Of a DNA stretch of 64,000 bases, positions 43,312 through 52,342 are shown piece by piece (position 1 is the first letter of the stretch; the number at the start of each line of letters is the position of its first letter). The position numbers were made by a program, and so were the translations under genes. The notes below the pieces were generated by a model. The model was not told the DNA's origin. It searched no databases and saw only the letters and a program-made list of their open reading frames with translations. The DNA comes from an uncultured Bacteroidales bacterium (GTDB lineage Bacteria > Bacteroidota > Bacteroidia > Bacteroidales > UBA932): assembly GCA_947253655.1 (NCBI GenBank), contig CAMYAE010000005.1:1-64000 (forward strand), in the 5' to 3' direction.

Positions 43312-44736
43312 ATGGAACAAGTCGAACAACATATCCTGTTATGGAATAATTGTCTGCGGATCATTGAGCAAATCATAGAGCCGCAGAAGTTCAATACTTG
43401 GTTCAAACCTCTCAAGCCGATTTCTTTCAAGGATTCCACAATAACGGTTGAAGTACCTTCCGACTTTTTCAGGGAATATCTTGAAGGTGCATATCTGGAT
43501 GTCCTGAAAAGGACTCTTAAAAGAGTAATCGGGCCGAAGGCAAAATTAGTTTATAAAATTCATCCTGTCAAGGTGCAGCCTGCGATAGAATTTCCTGCTG
43601 CCGGGGCTTCAACCCCTGTTAACAAGACAGTGAGCGTAAACGTCTATCCTACCGAAGGCAATCCGGGTCCTTTTGTGTTCCCCGGGCTCAAGAGGATACA
43701 GATAAACCCGCGATTAAATCCGGTATACAATTTCGAGAATCTGATAGAGGGCGAATGCAATAAAATGGGAATAACGGCAGGGCGCAGCATTGCCGATAAT
43801 CCGGGCAATACCCCTTTCAATCCGCTTTTCCTTTTCGGAGGTCCGGGATTAGGCAAGACGCATATAGCCCAAGCCATAGGAATTGCAGTCAAAGATAAAT
43901 TTCCCGACCCTGTTGTCTTGTATGTGACCGGAAACGAGTTCAAAACTCAATACATGGACGCGGTCAATGTGAGAAACAAGCTTACCGACTTCCTTGCATT
44001 CTATATGAAGATAGATGTGTTGATTGTGGATGATGTGCAGGATTTGATAGGCCAGGGCTCGCAGAATGCTTTCTTCAATGTGTTTGATCATCTGCACAAG
44101 AACGGCAAGCAGTTGATTTTCACATCGGACAGGGCACCTGTCGATTTGCAGAATTTCGAAGAGAGACTCCTGTCAAGACTCAAATGGGGCTTGTCCGTTG
44201 AGCTTCAGAGGCCATCCTATGCAACAAGGCTTGCAATGCTTAAAGCAAGAGCTTTCAGGGAAGGGGTGAAGATAGATGAAGAAGTTTTAGTATATCTCGC
44301 AAAGAGGATAACGTCCAATTTCAGGGAGCTTGAAGGTGCACTGATTTCCCTGATAGCCCACGCTACGCTTACCCACAGGGAGGCCACGTTGGAACTTGCC
44401 GAAAGCATTACGGAAAATATAGTAGGCGAGGACAGGTACGAACTCTCTATCGATACCGTACAAAAGACAGTTTGCGAGTATTTCAACATAACAAGGGACG
44501 CCCTCCTTTCAAAATCCAGAAAACGTCAGATTGTGCAGGCTCGTCAGATTGCGATGTATATGGTCAGAAACCTTATAAACTGCTCGCTTTCTACTATAGG
44601 CACGGAACTTGGCGGCAAGGATCATTCTACGGTACTGCATGCTTGTACTACCGTTTCAGACCTTATGGCAACAGACAAGACGTTCAGACAATATGTTTCT
44701 GATATTGAAAGAATGCTCGCACCTGTGCAGAAATGA
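43312..44736 (+). CDS. dnaA: chromosomal replication initiator DnaA
   Basis: DnaA binds and opens the origin. The 474-aa protein has domain I (LLWNNCLRIIEQIIEPQKFN), domain II linker, AAA+ domain III (NPLFLFGGPGLGKTHIAQAI; LIVDDVQDLIGQ; FTSDRAP) and domain IV with the DNA-binding signature GGKDHSTVLHACTTV. Length and domain order are normal. Confidence 0.98.
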   Translation: MEQVEQHILLWNNCLRIIEQIIEPQKFNTWFKPLKPISFKDSTITVEVPSDFFREYLEGAYLDVLKRTLKRVIGPKAKLVYKIHPVKVQPAIEFPAAGASTPVNKTVSVNVYPTEGNPGPFVFPGLKRIQINPRLNPVYNFENLIEGECNKMGITAGRSIADNPGNTPFNPLFLFGGPGLGKTHIAQAIGIAVKDKFPDPVVLYVTGNEFKTQYMDAVNVRNKLTDFLAFYMKIDVLIVDDVQDLIGQGSQNAFFNVFDHLHKNGKQLIFTSDRAPVDLQNFEERLLSRLKWGLSVELQRPSYATRLAMLKARAFREGVKIDEEVLVYLAKRITSNFRELEGALISLIAHATLTHREATLELAESITENIVGEDRYELSIDTVQKTVCEYFNITRDALLSKSRKRQIVQARQIAMYMVRNLINCSLSTIGTELGGKDHSTVLHACTTVSDLMATDKTFRQYVSDIERMLAPVQK

Positions 44737-44760
44737 TGCAAGTAACAGACTTTATTGAAT

Positions 44761-45426
44761 ATGCAAAGACTTGTAGCACCCTCCATGCTTTCTGCGGACT
44801 TCCTGAATTTGGAAAAGGATGTCGCTTTCGTAAATAAGTATGCCGATATTTTCCATTTGGATGTGATGGACGGTATCTTTGTCCCTAATATCTCATACGG
44901 ATTTCCCGTGATAGAAGCTATTGCCAAGAAAGCTGCCAAGCCCATGGATGCTCATCTGATGATTACATATCCAGAGAAATATATAGAGAGATTTGTCAAG
45001 GCCGGAGCCTCTATGGTTAGTTTTCATCTTGAAGCCGCCATGGATTCGGGGACCGATCCGGTGAAAATTCTGTCGGATATAAAAGGTCTTGGAGCAAGGG
45101 CGGGAATGGCAATCGATCCGGATGTCCCTGTAGAAAAGCTATTTCCGTACATAGAATATGCGGACTTTATGCTTATAATGTCAGTATTCGCAGGCTTTGG
45201 AGGGCAGAAATTCATTGAAGACACCTATAAAAGAATATCCGATCTCAAAAATGAGATAGAGCGGAGGAATTCCAAGTGCATGATTGAGGTGGACGGTGGA
45301 GTGTCGCCGGCCAATGCCGACAGGCTTGTTGAATGCGGGGCGGAAATTCTGGTTGCAGGAAGCTCCATATTCAAGGCTGAAGACAGGGCAGAGGCAGCAA
45401 GGAAGATCAGAGGTCAGATTATATAG
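44761..45426 (+). CDS. rpe: ribulose-phosphate 3-epimerase
   Basis: It interconverts ribulose-5-phosphate and xylulose-5-phosphate in the pentose phosphate pathway. The TIM-barrel motifs are VAPSMLSADFLNLEKD, FHLDVMDGIFVPNISYG, MDAHLMITYPEKYI, SVFAGFGGQKFI and MIEVDGGVSPANAD. I use ATG 44,761; a TTG two codons earlier is less likely. Its end overlaps the convergent birA gene by 13 bp. Confidence 0.96.
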   Translation: MQRLVAPSMLSADFLNLEKDVAFVNKYADIFHLDVMDGIFVPNISYGFPVIEAIAKKAAKPMDAHLMITYPEKYIERFVKAGASMVSFHLEAAMDSGTDPVKILSDIKGLGARAGMAIDPDVPVEKLFPYIEYADFMLIMSVFAGFGGQKFIEDTYKRISDLKNEIERRNSKCMIEVDGGVSPANADRLVECGAEILVAGSSIFKAEDRAEAARKIRGQII

Positions 45427-46166
45427 CTTATCTCCTTGAAGGCAAAATATTTAAAGCAACCGTCCTCAAGCTCTACCATAAGTCTCGCATCATCGGAGAC
45501 TCCTCTGATTATGCCTTTGAACACCCTGCCTTCAATTGTATCTGTATAATGCCGGCTCTCATCCTTTCTATAAAGCATTGACAGATATTTTTCCTTTAAC
45601 TTGTCCGGAGATGATGAAGCCATATCAATGTAGGCAGAAAGCACCTCTAAAAGGCGTAGGAGACAGGCTTTTGTATCGAAAGTTCTTTTTGTCAGGTACT
45701 TCATTGAGCAAGGGTTCATAAGTTCCGGAGGAAAATCAGTCTGGTTTACATTCAGTCCTATCCCAACAATGCTTGCACTTACATTCTTGTCTGCAAGTGT
45801 ATTTTCCACGAGCATGCCGCAGATTTTCCTGTCTCCGCAATATATGTCGTTCGGCCATTTTATTTTTGCATTTATGCCGTATTCTCCCAACATTTCGGCA
45901 ACTGCTATTGTCGCAGCCTCACTTATTATGAATTGTCTGTCTACAGGAATTGAGGGGACACCGTTCATGCCGGGGAACAATAAAATTGAGAAAGTCAGGT
46001 TGTCTCCGGCTTTGCTCAGCCACTTGTTTCCTCTTTGCCCCCTGCCGGCAGTCTGGCTTTCAGCAGCGATTACTGACAAATTGTCAAGGGAAGAAAGATG
46101 CCTCCTGACGTAGCTGTTTGTCGAATCCACCTCGTCCAGCCATATTATTTTAAAGCCTGTTTTCAT
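45414..46166 (-). CDS. birA: biotin--[acetyl-CoA-carboxylase] ligase
   Basis: It attaches biotin to the carboxylase carrier protein. The 250-aa protein has VDSTNSYVRRHL, the biotinyl-AMP loop TAGRGQRGNKWLS, IKWPNDIYCGDRKICGMLVE and GIGLNVNQTDFP. There is no N-terminal HTH, so it is a catalytic-only form that does not act as a repressor. The start is ATG 46,166, with a probable promoter overlapping that of rsfS. Confidence 0.95.
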   Translation of the reverse strand: MKTGFKIIWLDEVDSTNSYVRRHLSSLDNLSVIAAESQTAGRGQRGNKWLSKAGDNLTFSILLFPGMNGVPSIPVDRQFIISEAATIAVAEMLGEYGINAKIKWPNDIYCGDRKICGMLVENTLADKNVSASIVGIGLNVNQTDFPPELMNPCSMKYLTKRTFDTKACLLRLLEVLSAYIDMASSSPDKLKEKYLSMLYRKDESRHYTDTIEGRVFKGIIRGVSDDARLMVELEDGCFKYFAFKEISYII

Positions 46167-46183
46167 TGGCTCGGAAATTGTGT

Positions 46184-46206
46184 TATCTTTGTAAGTTGCA
46201 AAGTTA
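46184..46206. promoter_or_regulatory. overlapping -7 boxes for rsfS (+) and birA (-)
   Basis: TATCTTTG on the plus strand (46,184-46,191) faces rsfS. TAACTTTG on the minus strand (46,199-46,206) faces birA. Both fit TAnnTTTG exactly and lie 15 bp apart pointing at each other, so polymerase can occupy only one at a time. Confidence 0.5.
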
Positions 46207-46234
46207 GTTTATAAAATAGATAAAATTGTAATAT

Positions 46235-46681
46235 ATGAAAATAAATCCGGTGAAAGTTATCGCTGACGCGATGCTGGATAAAAAAGGAAAGGGTGTAGTG
46301 TCTCTTGATTTGAGAAAGATTGAAGGGGCGATTTCCGATTACTTTATAGTCTGCAATGCCGATTCTACTACGAATGTGGCTTCTATTGCGGATAATGTGC
46401 TGGTCAAGATGCAAGAAAAATGCAGCAGAAAGGTGCTCAGAATGCAGGGGCTTGAAAATGATTTCTGGATAATCCTGGATTACGGTGACATCGTGGTACA
46501 TATTTTCCTTACTCAATATCGTGATTTCTACAGGCTTGAAGACCTATGGGCCGATGCCGGCAGAAAAGAATATACGGATATTGACTCCGAGCCTCAGGGG
46601 ACTGTCACGGGTAAAAGGGTGAAGCCGAAAGCTGTTGCAAAAGTTCGTGCTTCAATATCGAAAACAAAACAAACCGAATAA
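46235..46681 (+). CDS. rsfS: ribosomal silencing factor RsfS
   Basis: RsfS binds ribosomal protein uL14 and blocks subunit joining when nutrients are scarce. The 148-aa protein has VVSLDLRKIEGAISDYFIVC, LRMQGLENDFWIILDYGDIV and VHIFLTQYRDFYRLEDLW, followed by a short basic tail. It is followed by ftsH 1 bp later, the usual Bacteroidota order. Confidence 0.95.
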   Translation: MKINPVKVIADAMLDKKGKGVVSLDLRKIEGAISDYFIVCNADSTTNVASIADNVLVKMQEKCSRKVLRMQGLENDFWIILDYGDIVVHIFLTQYRDFYRLEDLWADAGRKEYTDIDSEPQGTVTGKRVKPKAVAKVRASISKTKQTE

Positions 46682-46682
46682 G

Positions 46683-48632
46683 ATGGCGGGGAAAAATAAA
46701 AAACCCAAGAAGAGGATAGTCCGGGTCAATCTCGGCATCTCGTGGTTCTACCTCCTATTGATAATAGGAATAGCAGTCATGCTTTTTAACAGGTCGTCTG
46801 CAAATCCGCAGAAAGTGGAATGGGCCGATGTTGAAACCATGATAAAGTCGGGCGATGTCAAGGAGATCCATTTCGTCAGAAATGATTTCAAGGGAAATGT
46901 GACCATACGTCCTGACAGGCTTGCAAAATACTCTGATAAATTCGGGGGACAGGTGCCTGCAAAGTCGCCTCATTTCATATTCCTTGTATCCAACAAGTTC
47001 AATCCGGAAGAGACTTTCGGAGAGATGAACGCAGCCTTGACCGAGACTGACAGATTTAAGGTCATACTTGAGAACAAGGACAACACTTGGGTGAATATAA
47101 TACAATGGCTTATCTTCCCTATACTTCTGATTCTGATGTGGGTATGGATGTTCAGAGGAATAGGCAAGAATATGGGTGGAGGTCCGGGAGGCCCCGGAGG
47201 CGTGTTCAATGTCGGGAAGTCAACAGGCAAGCTCGCGGACAAGAATCAGGTAAAAGTGACTTTCAAGGATGTCGCAGGCCTCTATGGTGCAAAAGAAGAG
47301 GTTATGGAGATTGTGGATTTCCTTAAGAATCCTCATAAATATACGGTTCTTGGCGGAAAAATTCCTAAAGGAGCCTTGCTTGTAGGACCTCCGGGTACGG
47401 GAAAAACCCTGCTTGCCAAGGCTGTTGCCGGCGAGGCCAATGTGCCTTTCTTCTCGATTTCCGGGTCGGATTTCGTGGAAATGTTCGTCGGAGTCGGAGC
47501 TTCAAGGGTAAGGGATCTTTTCCGCCAGGCAAAGGAAAAGGCACCGTGCATTGTTTTTATTGATGAGATAGATGCCGTGGGCAGGGCAAGAGGGAAAAAT
47601 GTAGGTTTTTCTTCCAATGACGAGAGAGAAAACACTCTTAACCAGTTGCTTACGGAAATGGACGGATTCGAGACCAACAGTGGAGTTATAATACTTGCAG
47701 CTACCAACAGGGCTGACATTCTCGACAAGGCTCTTCTGAGGGCCGGCCGTTTTGACCGCCAGATCCATGTGGACCTGCCTGAACTTAAAGAGAGGGAAGA
47801 GATTTTTCAGGTGCATCTTAGGGATATAAAGATTTCCGATGATTTTGATTTGAAGCTTATTGCCAAGCATACTCCAGGCTTTTCCGGTGCGGATATAGCA
47901 AACGTCTGCAATGAAGCAGCCCTTACAGCATCGAGAAAGAATAAGAAAAATGTTGATCAGCAGGATTTTATGGACGCTATTGACAGGATTGTCGGTGGGC
48001 TTGAAAGAAAGAGCGCGACTATAATGTCACCTTCTGAAAAGAGGACTACGGCCTATCACGAGGCAGGCCATGCCACGGTTGGTTGGCTTCTTCCTCATTC
48101 TGATCCTGTTTTGAAAGTAAGTCTCATCCCGAGAGGACAGGCCCTGGGGCTGACATGGTATCTTCCGGAGGACAGGAAGATCATATCAAGATCTTATATG
48201 CTTGACAGTATGTGCTCCCTGATTGCAGGCCGTGTGGCAGAGGAGATTATCAACGGAGAGCCGGCTACCGGAGCCTTGAACGATTTGGAAAGGCTTACGC
48301 AAATGGCCTACGGCATGGTAAAATACTACGGAATGAGCGATCAGGTCGGCACCTTGTCATTTTATGACAGCACGGGAGCCAGGGGCTATGATTTTACAAA
48401 ACCTTATAGCGAAAAGACTGCCGAGCTGATGGATAAGGAAGTCAGAAACCTCGTAGACAGTATTTATGCTAAGACTTTGAAGATTTTGACAGACCATAAG
48501 GATGGATTTACGCAGATTGCCGAGCTCCTTTTGGAAAAAGAAGTTATATTTGCAGAAGATATAGAGAAAATATTAGGGCCTAAGGCCAGACCTGAGGGCT
48601 ATACCGAACACGTAAACCCGGAGCATGAATAA
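46683..48632 (+). CDS. ftsH: ATP-dependent zinc metalloprotease FtsH
   Basis: FtsH is the membrane-anchored AAA+ protease for membrane and regulatory proteins. The 649-aa protein (ATG 46,683, directly after the rsfS stop) has two membrane helices (residues ~16-36 and ~138-158), then GPPGTGKTLLAKAVAGEA (Walker A), CIVFIDEIDAVG (Walker B), the SRH with RAGRFDRQ, and the zinc site AYHEAGHATVGW. cdsA overlaps its last 8 bp. Confidence 0.98.
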   Translation: MAGKNKKPKKRIVRVNLGISWFYLLLIIGIAVMLFNRSSANPQKVEWADVETMIKSGDVKEIHFVRNDFKGNVTIRPDRLAKYSDKFGGQVPAKSPHFIFLVSNKFNPEETFGEMNAALTETDRFKVILENKDNTWVNIIQWLIFPILLILMWVWMFRGIGKNMGGGPGGPGGVFNVGKSTGKLADKNQVKVTFKDVAGLYGAKEEVMEIVDFLKNPHKYTVLGGKIPKGALLVGPPGTGKTLLAKAVAGEANVPFFSISGSDFVEMFVGVGASRVRDLFRQAKEKAPCIVFIDEIDAVGRARGKNVGFSSNDERENTLNQLLTEMDGFETNSGVIILAATNRADILDKALLRAGRFDRQIHVDLPELKEREEIFQVHLRDIKISDDFDLKLIAKHTPGFSGADIANVCNEAALTASRKNKKNVDQQDFMDAIDRIVGGLERKSATIMSPSEKRTTAYHEAGHATVGWLLPHSDPVLKVSLIPRGQALGLTWYLPEDRKIISRSYMLDSMCSLIAGRVAEEIINGEPATGALNDLERLTQMAYGMVKYYGMSDQVGTLSFYDSTGARGYDFTKPYSEKTAELMDKEVRNLVDSIYAKTLKILTDHKDGFTQIAELLLEKEVIFAEDIEKILGPKARPEGYTEHVNPEHE

Positions 48633-49449
48633 TACTGTGGTAAGGACGATTTCCGGAATCGGATTCGTAGCGATTATTGTCGCATCACTGCTTCTGAACA
48701 AATTTGTTTTTGCGGCTTTGATGATATTCATCGAAGTCGTCATGATGATTGAATTCTTCAGAATGACAATGGGCAAGAAATATTTCCTGTCCCAGGCCCT
48801 TGCCGTTGTGGCGGGAGTTGTGCTCTTTGCCTTGTTCTTCCTGATATGTGCCTACGATATCCCTTTGAAATATATGGCCCTTGCCATAATTCCGATTTCA
48901 ATAATAATGGTGGAATCGCTGTATGTCAAGGACAAGGATGATTTCTGGAAATTTTCCTTTATCTACACCGGCACTCTGTATATTTCAATTCCTCTCGCCC
49001 TGTCTAATTTCCTCGTATTCGACAATACCGTCTTCAACGGGCTTCCGATGCTGTGTTTCTTTATTATTATATGGGCGACTGACGTCGGAGGCTACGTGTT
49101 CGGTCTGACTTTCGGGAAAAACGGCAAGAAACTTTTCCCTGAAATATCGCCGAAAAAATCCTGGGCAGGCTTTTGGGGAGGAATGATATGTGCGACCGCA
49201 GCAGCAGCCATATTGAAATATATCGGCTTACTCGATTTCCCTATGGTACATTGCATATTTATGGCTATAGTTATGGATGTGGCCGGTGTTTACGGTGATC
49301 TTTTCGAATCTCAGTGGAAGCGTTGCTTCGATATCAAGGATTCCGGCAAGATCATTCCGGGGCACGGAGGGATGCTGGACCGTTTTGACAGCAGTCTGAT
49401 AGCAATCCCCACCGGAGTTTTGTACTTAATTGTGTTCAACCTTATGTAA
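48625..49449 (+). CDS. cdsA: phosphatidate cytidylyltransferase
   Basis: It makes CDP-diacylglycerol from phosphatidate and CTP for phospholipid synthesis. The 274-aa polytopic protein has at least seven hydrophobic helices, the cytoplasmic motif KKSWAGFWGGM, and the signature DSGKIIPGHGGMLDRFDS near the C-terminus. It overlaps ftsH by 8 bp and precedes psd. Confidence 0.95.
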   Translation: MNNTVVRTISGIGFVAIIVASLLLNKFVFAALMIFIEVVMMIEFFRMTMGKKYFLSQALAVVAGVVLFALFFLICAYDIPLKYMALAIIPISIIMVESLYVKDKDDFWKFSFIYTGTLYISIPLALSNFLVFDNTVFNGLPMLCFFIIIWATDVGGYVFGLTFGKNGKKLFPEISPKKSWAGFWGGMICATAAAAILKYIGLLDFPMVHCIFMAIVMDVAGVYGDLFESQWKRCFDIKDSGKIIPGHGGMLDRFDSSLIAIPTGVLYLIVFNLM

Positions 49450-49490
49450 TTAGGGAATTATTCCTAAATTTACAACTTAAACGAGACTAT

Positions 49491-50141
49491 ATGCGTATAG
49501 ATAAAGATTCATACGGTACCATAGCAAGAATTTGGCTGCTGGCAATAATAGCAATTATACTATTGCTATGGCTTGTGAAATTGAAAGCGGTGTCTGTTCC
49601 GCTTTCGGTTGCACTTTTTGTATTTATGGTCTTCGTAACGTGGTTTCACAGGGTTCCGCAAAGATCATGCACAGTTGCCGATGGCACAGTCGTATCTGCC
49701 GCTGACGGCAAGGTTGTCTTTGTCGATAAGGTTTATGAAAAAGAGTATCTGAAAAAGGAATGTATCAAGGTCTCGGTATATATGGATTTTTTCAATGTGC
49801 ATGCCAATTTCTGGCCTATGAGCGGAGAAATATCCTATTATCAGTATCATCCGGGCAGATATCTGCTGGCCTTTCTTCCCAAGGCTTCAGAATTGAATGA
49901 ACATGCCTCAACCGCAATCAGGAATGCCCATGGAGAGATTCTCTTCAAGCAGATTGCCGGCACGTTTGCAAGGCGTATAGTATGCTATTCGGAAAAAGGA
50001 GTTGTTGTTGAGTGCGGCAAACAATGCGGCATCATCAAATTCGGCTCAAGGCTTGATATGTTTCTTCCGCTTGATGCCGACATTAAGGTCAAGGTGGGAG
50101 ACGTTACAAAGGCCGCCGAAACGGTAATTGCCACCTTGTAG
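49491..50141 (+). CDS. psd: phosphatidylserine decarboxylase
   Basis: It converts phosphatidylserine to phosphatidylethanolamine. The 216-aa short-form protein has an N-terminal hydrophobic hairpin, VVSAADGKVVFVDKV, FNVHANFWPMSG and the autocleavage site region IIKFGSRLD, where the serine after glycine becomes the pyruvoyl group. It ends 1 bp before the convergent ispG stop. With cdsA it makes a phospholipid cluster. Confidence 0.92.
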   Translation: MRIDKDSYGTIARIWLLAIIAIILLLWLVKLKAVSVPLSVALFVFMVFVTWFHRVPQRSCTVADGTVVSAADGKVVFVDKVYEKEYLKKECIKVSVYMDFFNVHANFWPMSGEISYYQYHPGRYLLAFLPKASELNEHASTAIRNAHGEILFKQIAGTFARRIVCYSEKGVVVECGKQCGIIKFGSRLDMFLPLDADIKVKVGDVTKAAETVIATL

Positions 50142-51485
50142 CTATCGGCTCTTCTTATCGGATTCAATAAGTTCAGCCAATCTGTCCACTGCCTCGTTTT
50201 CAGGAACGTGACGCAGTATCGGTGTCTTTTTCTTATAAATTGTAACCTTCCTGTCGCCCTCTCCCACATAGCCCCAATCAGCATCAGCCATCTCGCCGGG
50301 ACCGTTTACAATGCACCCCATAACGGCAATGACGACGTCCTTAAGATGGGCGGTCTTTGCCTTTACCTCCTCAAATGTGTCCTGCAGATTGTACATTGTT
50401 CTTCCACAACCGGGGCAGGCTATATATTCAGGCTTGTAGAAGCGTCTTCTGGCAGCCTGAAGCAGTTCATCTTCAAGGTATGCTCCGAGACCTGATTCTT
50501 CAATGGATATTTCTTTTCCCTGTTCGTCCCTATATGCACCGGTTATTTTAACATTGTCGAGTTCCTTATCGAGAAGCCTTTTCCCGAAGTCGCAGGAGAC
50601 GTCGAGCAATAGCTTGTCTCTCGAGGGGGCATCGTATCTCGCAACAGCATCCTTGCCTGCAATCCGTATGGAACTCATGGATGAATATAATTTGCCCCCA
50701 TATCTGTCAGCAAGATATTTTGCCACCGGCAGTTCGTTTTCCGGATCTTCGGTCAGCGACACCCTGATTGTATTGCCTATGCCTTCGGAAAGCAAGGCAG
50801 AAATCCCTACACAAGACTTAATTCTTCCGGAATCTCCATTACCTGCCTCCGTCACTCCAACATGCAACGGAAATACAAGGCCGAATTCCTGCATTTCCTT
50901 GGCCAGCAGTCGGTAAGCTTCAGTCATAACAATTGTGTTGCTCGACTTGAGAGACACCACTACATTGTAGAATTCATTATCTGCACAAAGCCGTATCCAT
51001 TCCATGGCGGCCAAAGCCATTGCTTTTGGAGTGTTGCCGTAAAGCCGGGTTATCCTTTCACCGAGAGAGCCGTGATTTAGGCCTATGCGGACAGCTGTTT
51101 TATTCTCCTTGCATGTAGTGACAAGCCTTGCGAATTGCTGGCATGCCTGGTCATGGTCCTTGCTGAAGTTTCCCGGATTAATCCTGACCTTTTCCACAAA
51201 AGGGGCAACGGCAATTGCTGTTTCTGAAGAAAAATGTATATCGGCGACAATAGGGGTGTCGATGCCATTATTGAGCAGTTGTCTCTTTATTTCCCTGATA
51301 TATGGGACATACTTCAATCCCGGAACAGTAATCCTGATAAGCTGCGAGCCGGCGTCCGCCAATCTTATGCATTGTGCTACAGTGGCTTCCACATCATCAG
51401 TGTGGGTGTTGCACATCGTCTGTATAGCAATAGGCTCATCGCCTCCGATTTTAAGTCCGCCTATATCGGCAATCAGGGTTTTCAT
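50142..51485 (-). CDS. ispG: 4-hydroxy-3-methylbut-2-en-1-yl diphosphate synthase
   Basis: IspG carries out the penultimate step of the MEP isoprenoid pathway, using a 4Fe-4S cluster. The 447-aa protein has the TIM barrel (PIAIQTMCNTHTDDVEATVA, IVADIHFSSETAIA, KVRINPGN) and the cluster domain CPGCGRT and MGCIVNGPGEMADADWG. It is longer than the ~370-aa E. coli form but shorter than the ~600-aa three-domain form common in Bacteroidota. It overlaps the barrel-protein gene upstream by 4 bp. Confidence 0.95.
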   Translation of the reverse strand: MKTLIADIGGLKIGGDEPIAIQTMCNTHTDDVEATVAQCIRLADAGSQLIRITVPGLKYVPYIREIKRQLLNNGIDTPIVADIHFSSETAIAVAPFVEKVRINPGNFSKDHDQACQQFARLVTTCKENKTAVRIGLNHGSLGERITRLYGNTPKAMALAAMEWIRLCADNEFYNVVVSLKSSNTIVMTEAYRLLAKEMQEFGLVFPLHVGVTEAGNGDSGRIKSCVGISALLSEGIGNTIRVSLTEDPENELPVAKYLADRYGGKLYSSMSSIRIAGKDAVARYDAPSRDKLLLDVSCDFGKRLLDKELDNVKITGAYRDEQGKEISIEESGLGAYLEDELLQAARRRFYKPEYIACPGCGRTMYNLQDTFEEVKAKTAHLKDVVIAVMGCIVNGPGEMADADWGYVGEGDRKVTIYKKKTPILRHVPENEAVDRLAELIESDKKSR

Positions 51486-52342
51486 TTTATATCCTCTTGT
51501 TCATCATTTGTCCTGTCTTCTCCGAACACCATATTGTAGGCCTCTTTCCTCAGTTGGGCTTTCGTCTTTCCTATTCTCTTGGTCAGCTGGAAATGCAGAC
51601 CGGCAGATATCATTACATCGAAAGGGTAGGCAAACCGGTAGTAATATTGACTGTTGTAGTCAGGTTTATATATGGAAGACATGGAATATTTAATAAGAGC
51701 GGTGACATGAAACTCGACGGGGGAGAACATGATTGCGAAGCCCCCTCCTCCACGAATTCCGTAGTCTATCCGTCTGTCATAATCATAAAAATTGGACCTG
51801 TGATATTCGTCCACGGCATCGCCGTATCTCTTTACGGATAGACGATAGCCGCCGTAAAGTCCTATGTCGGCGATTATCTTGAAGCGTCCGGCGTCAAGGT
51901 GGAAATGTGACATCGCCGGCACTTCAATAAATTGATATACAGCTTTTTCAGCACCGTCCATAGTTGGCACGACACCTTCGTCATTAGCCTTGAACTGATA
52001 GCCGTCGTAGCCGAAAATCACTCCTGTCTGAAAGCCGAAGTACGGCATATATCCGAACATCTTGCCATATCTTGTATAAAAGACGCCTACGTTGATAGGA
52101 GTGAACATAGTGGTCTGCTGCTTAGGAGGGTTGAACATCATCCTGTTGAAAGAGACACCGTACTGGACCCCAATCATGGAATAATCGTTTATCACAATCT
52201 TCCTGTCCAGATTCACTGTGTCAAGGTATTCCTTACTGAACGTAGTGTCGGCAATCTCCTGTGCCTGCACCTGTCCTGCTGCAATTTGCACAGACAACGC
52301 CAAAAAGATAAGTTTATATATATTTTCTAACCTTAAAGTCAT
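51482..52342 (-). CDS. PorT-like outer-membrane beta-barrel protein
   Basis: The 286-aa protein has a signal peptide (LIFLALSVQIAAGQVQA) and a barrel with aromatic alternating strands (YSMIGVQYGVSFNRMMF, YGKMFGYMPYFGFQTGVIFG, FPFDVMISAGLHFQ-like end). PorT family proteins in Bacteroidota can serve gliding or type IX secretion, but many have no known role; no PorT-specific assignment is made. It overlaps both neighbours by 4 bp, which indicates a single operon running from ligA to ispG. Confidence 0.75.
   Translation of the reverse strand: MTLRLENIYKLIFLALSVQIAAGQVQAQEIADTTFSKEYLDTVNLDRKIVINDYSMIGVQYGVSFNRMMFNPPKQQTTMFTPINVGVFYTRYGKMFGYMPYFGFQTGVIFGYDGYQFKANDEGVVPTMDGAEKAVYQFIEVPAMSHFHLDAGRFKIIADIGLYGGYRLSVKRYGDAVDEYHRSNFYDYDRRIDYGIRGGGGFAIMFSPVEFHVTALIKYSMSSIYKPDYNSQYYYRFAYPFDVMISAGLHFQLTKRIGKTKAQLRKEAYNMVFGEDRTNDEQEDIK

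Noticed and set aside
45536..51539. Open frames over 100 codons opposite birA, ftsH, ispG and others
   Set aside because: Each lies fully within a well-recognised gene on the other strand and has no family resemblance.
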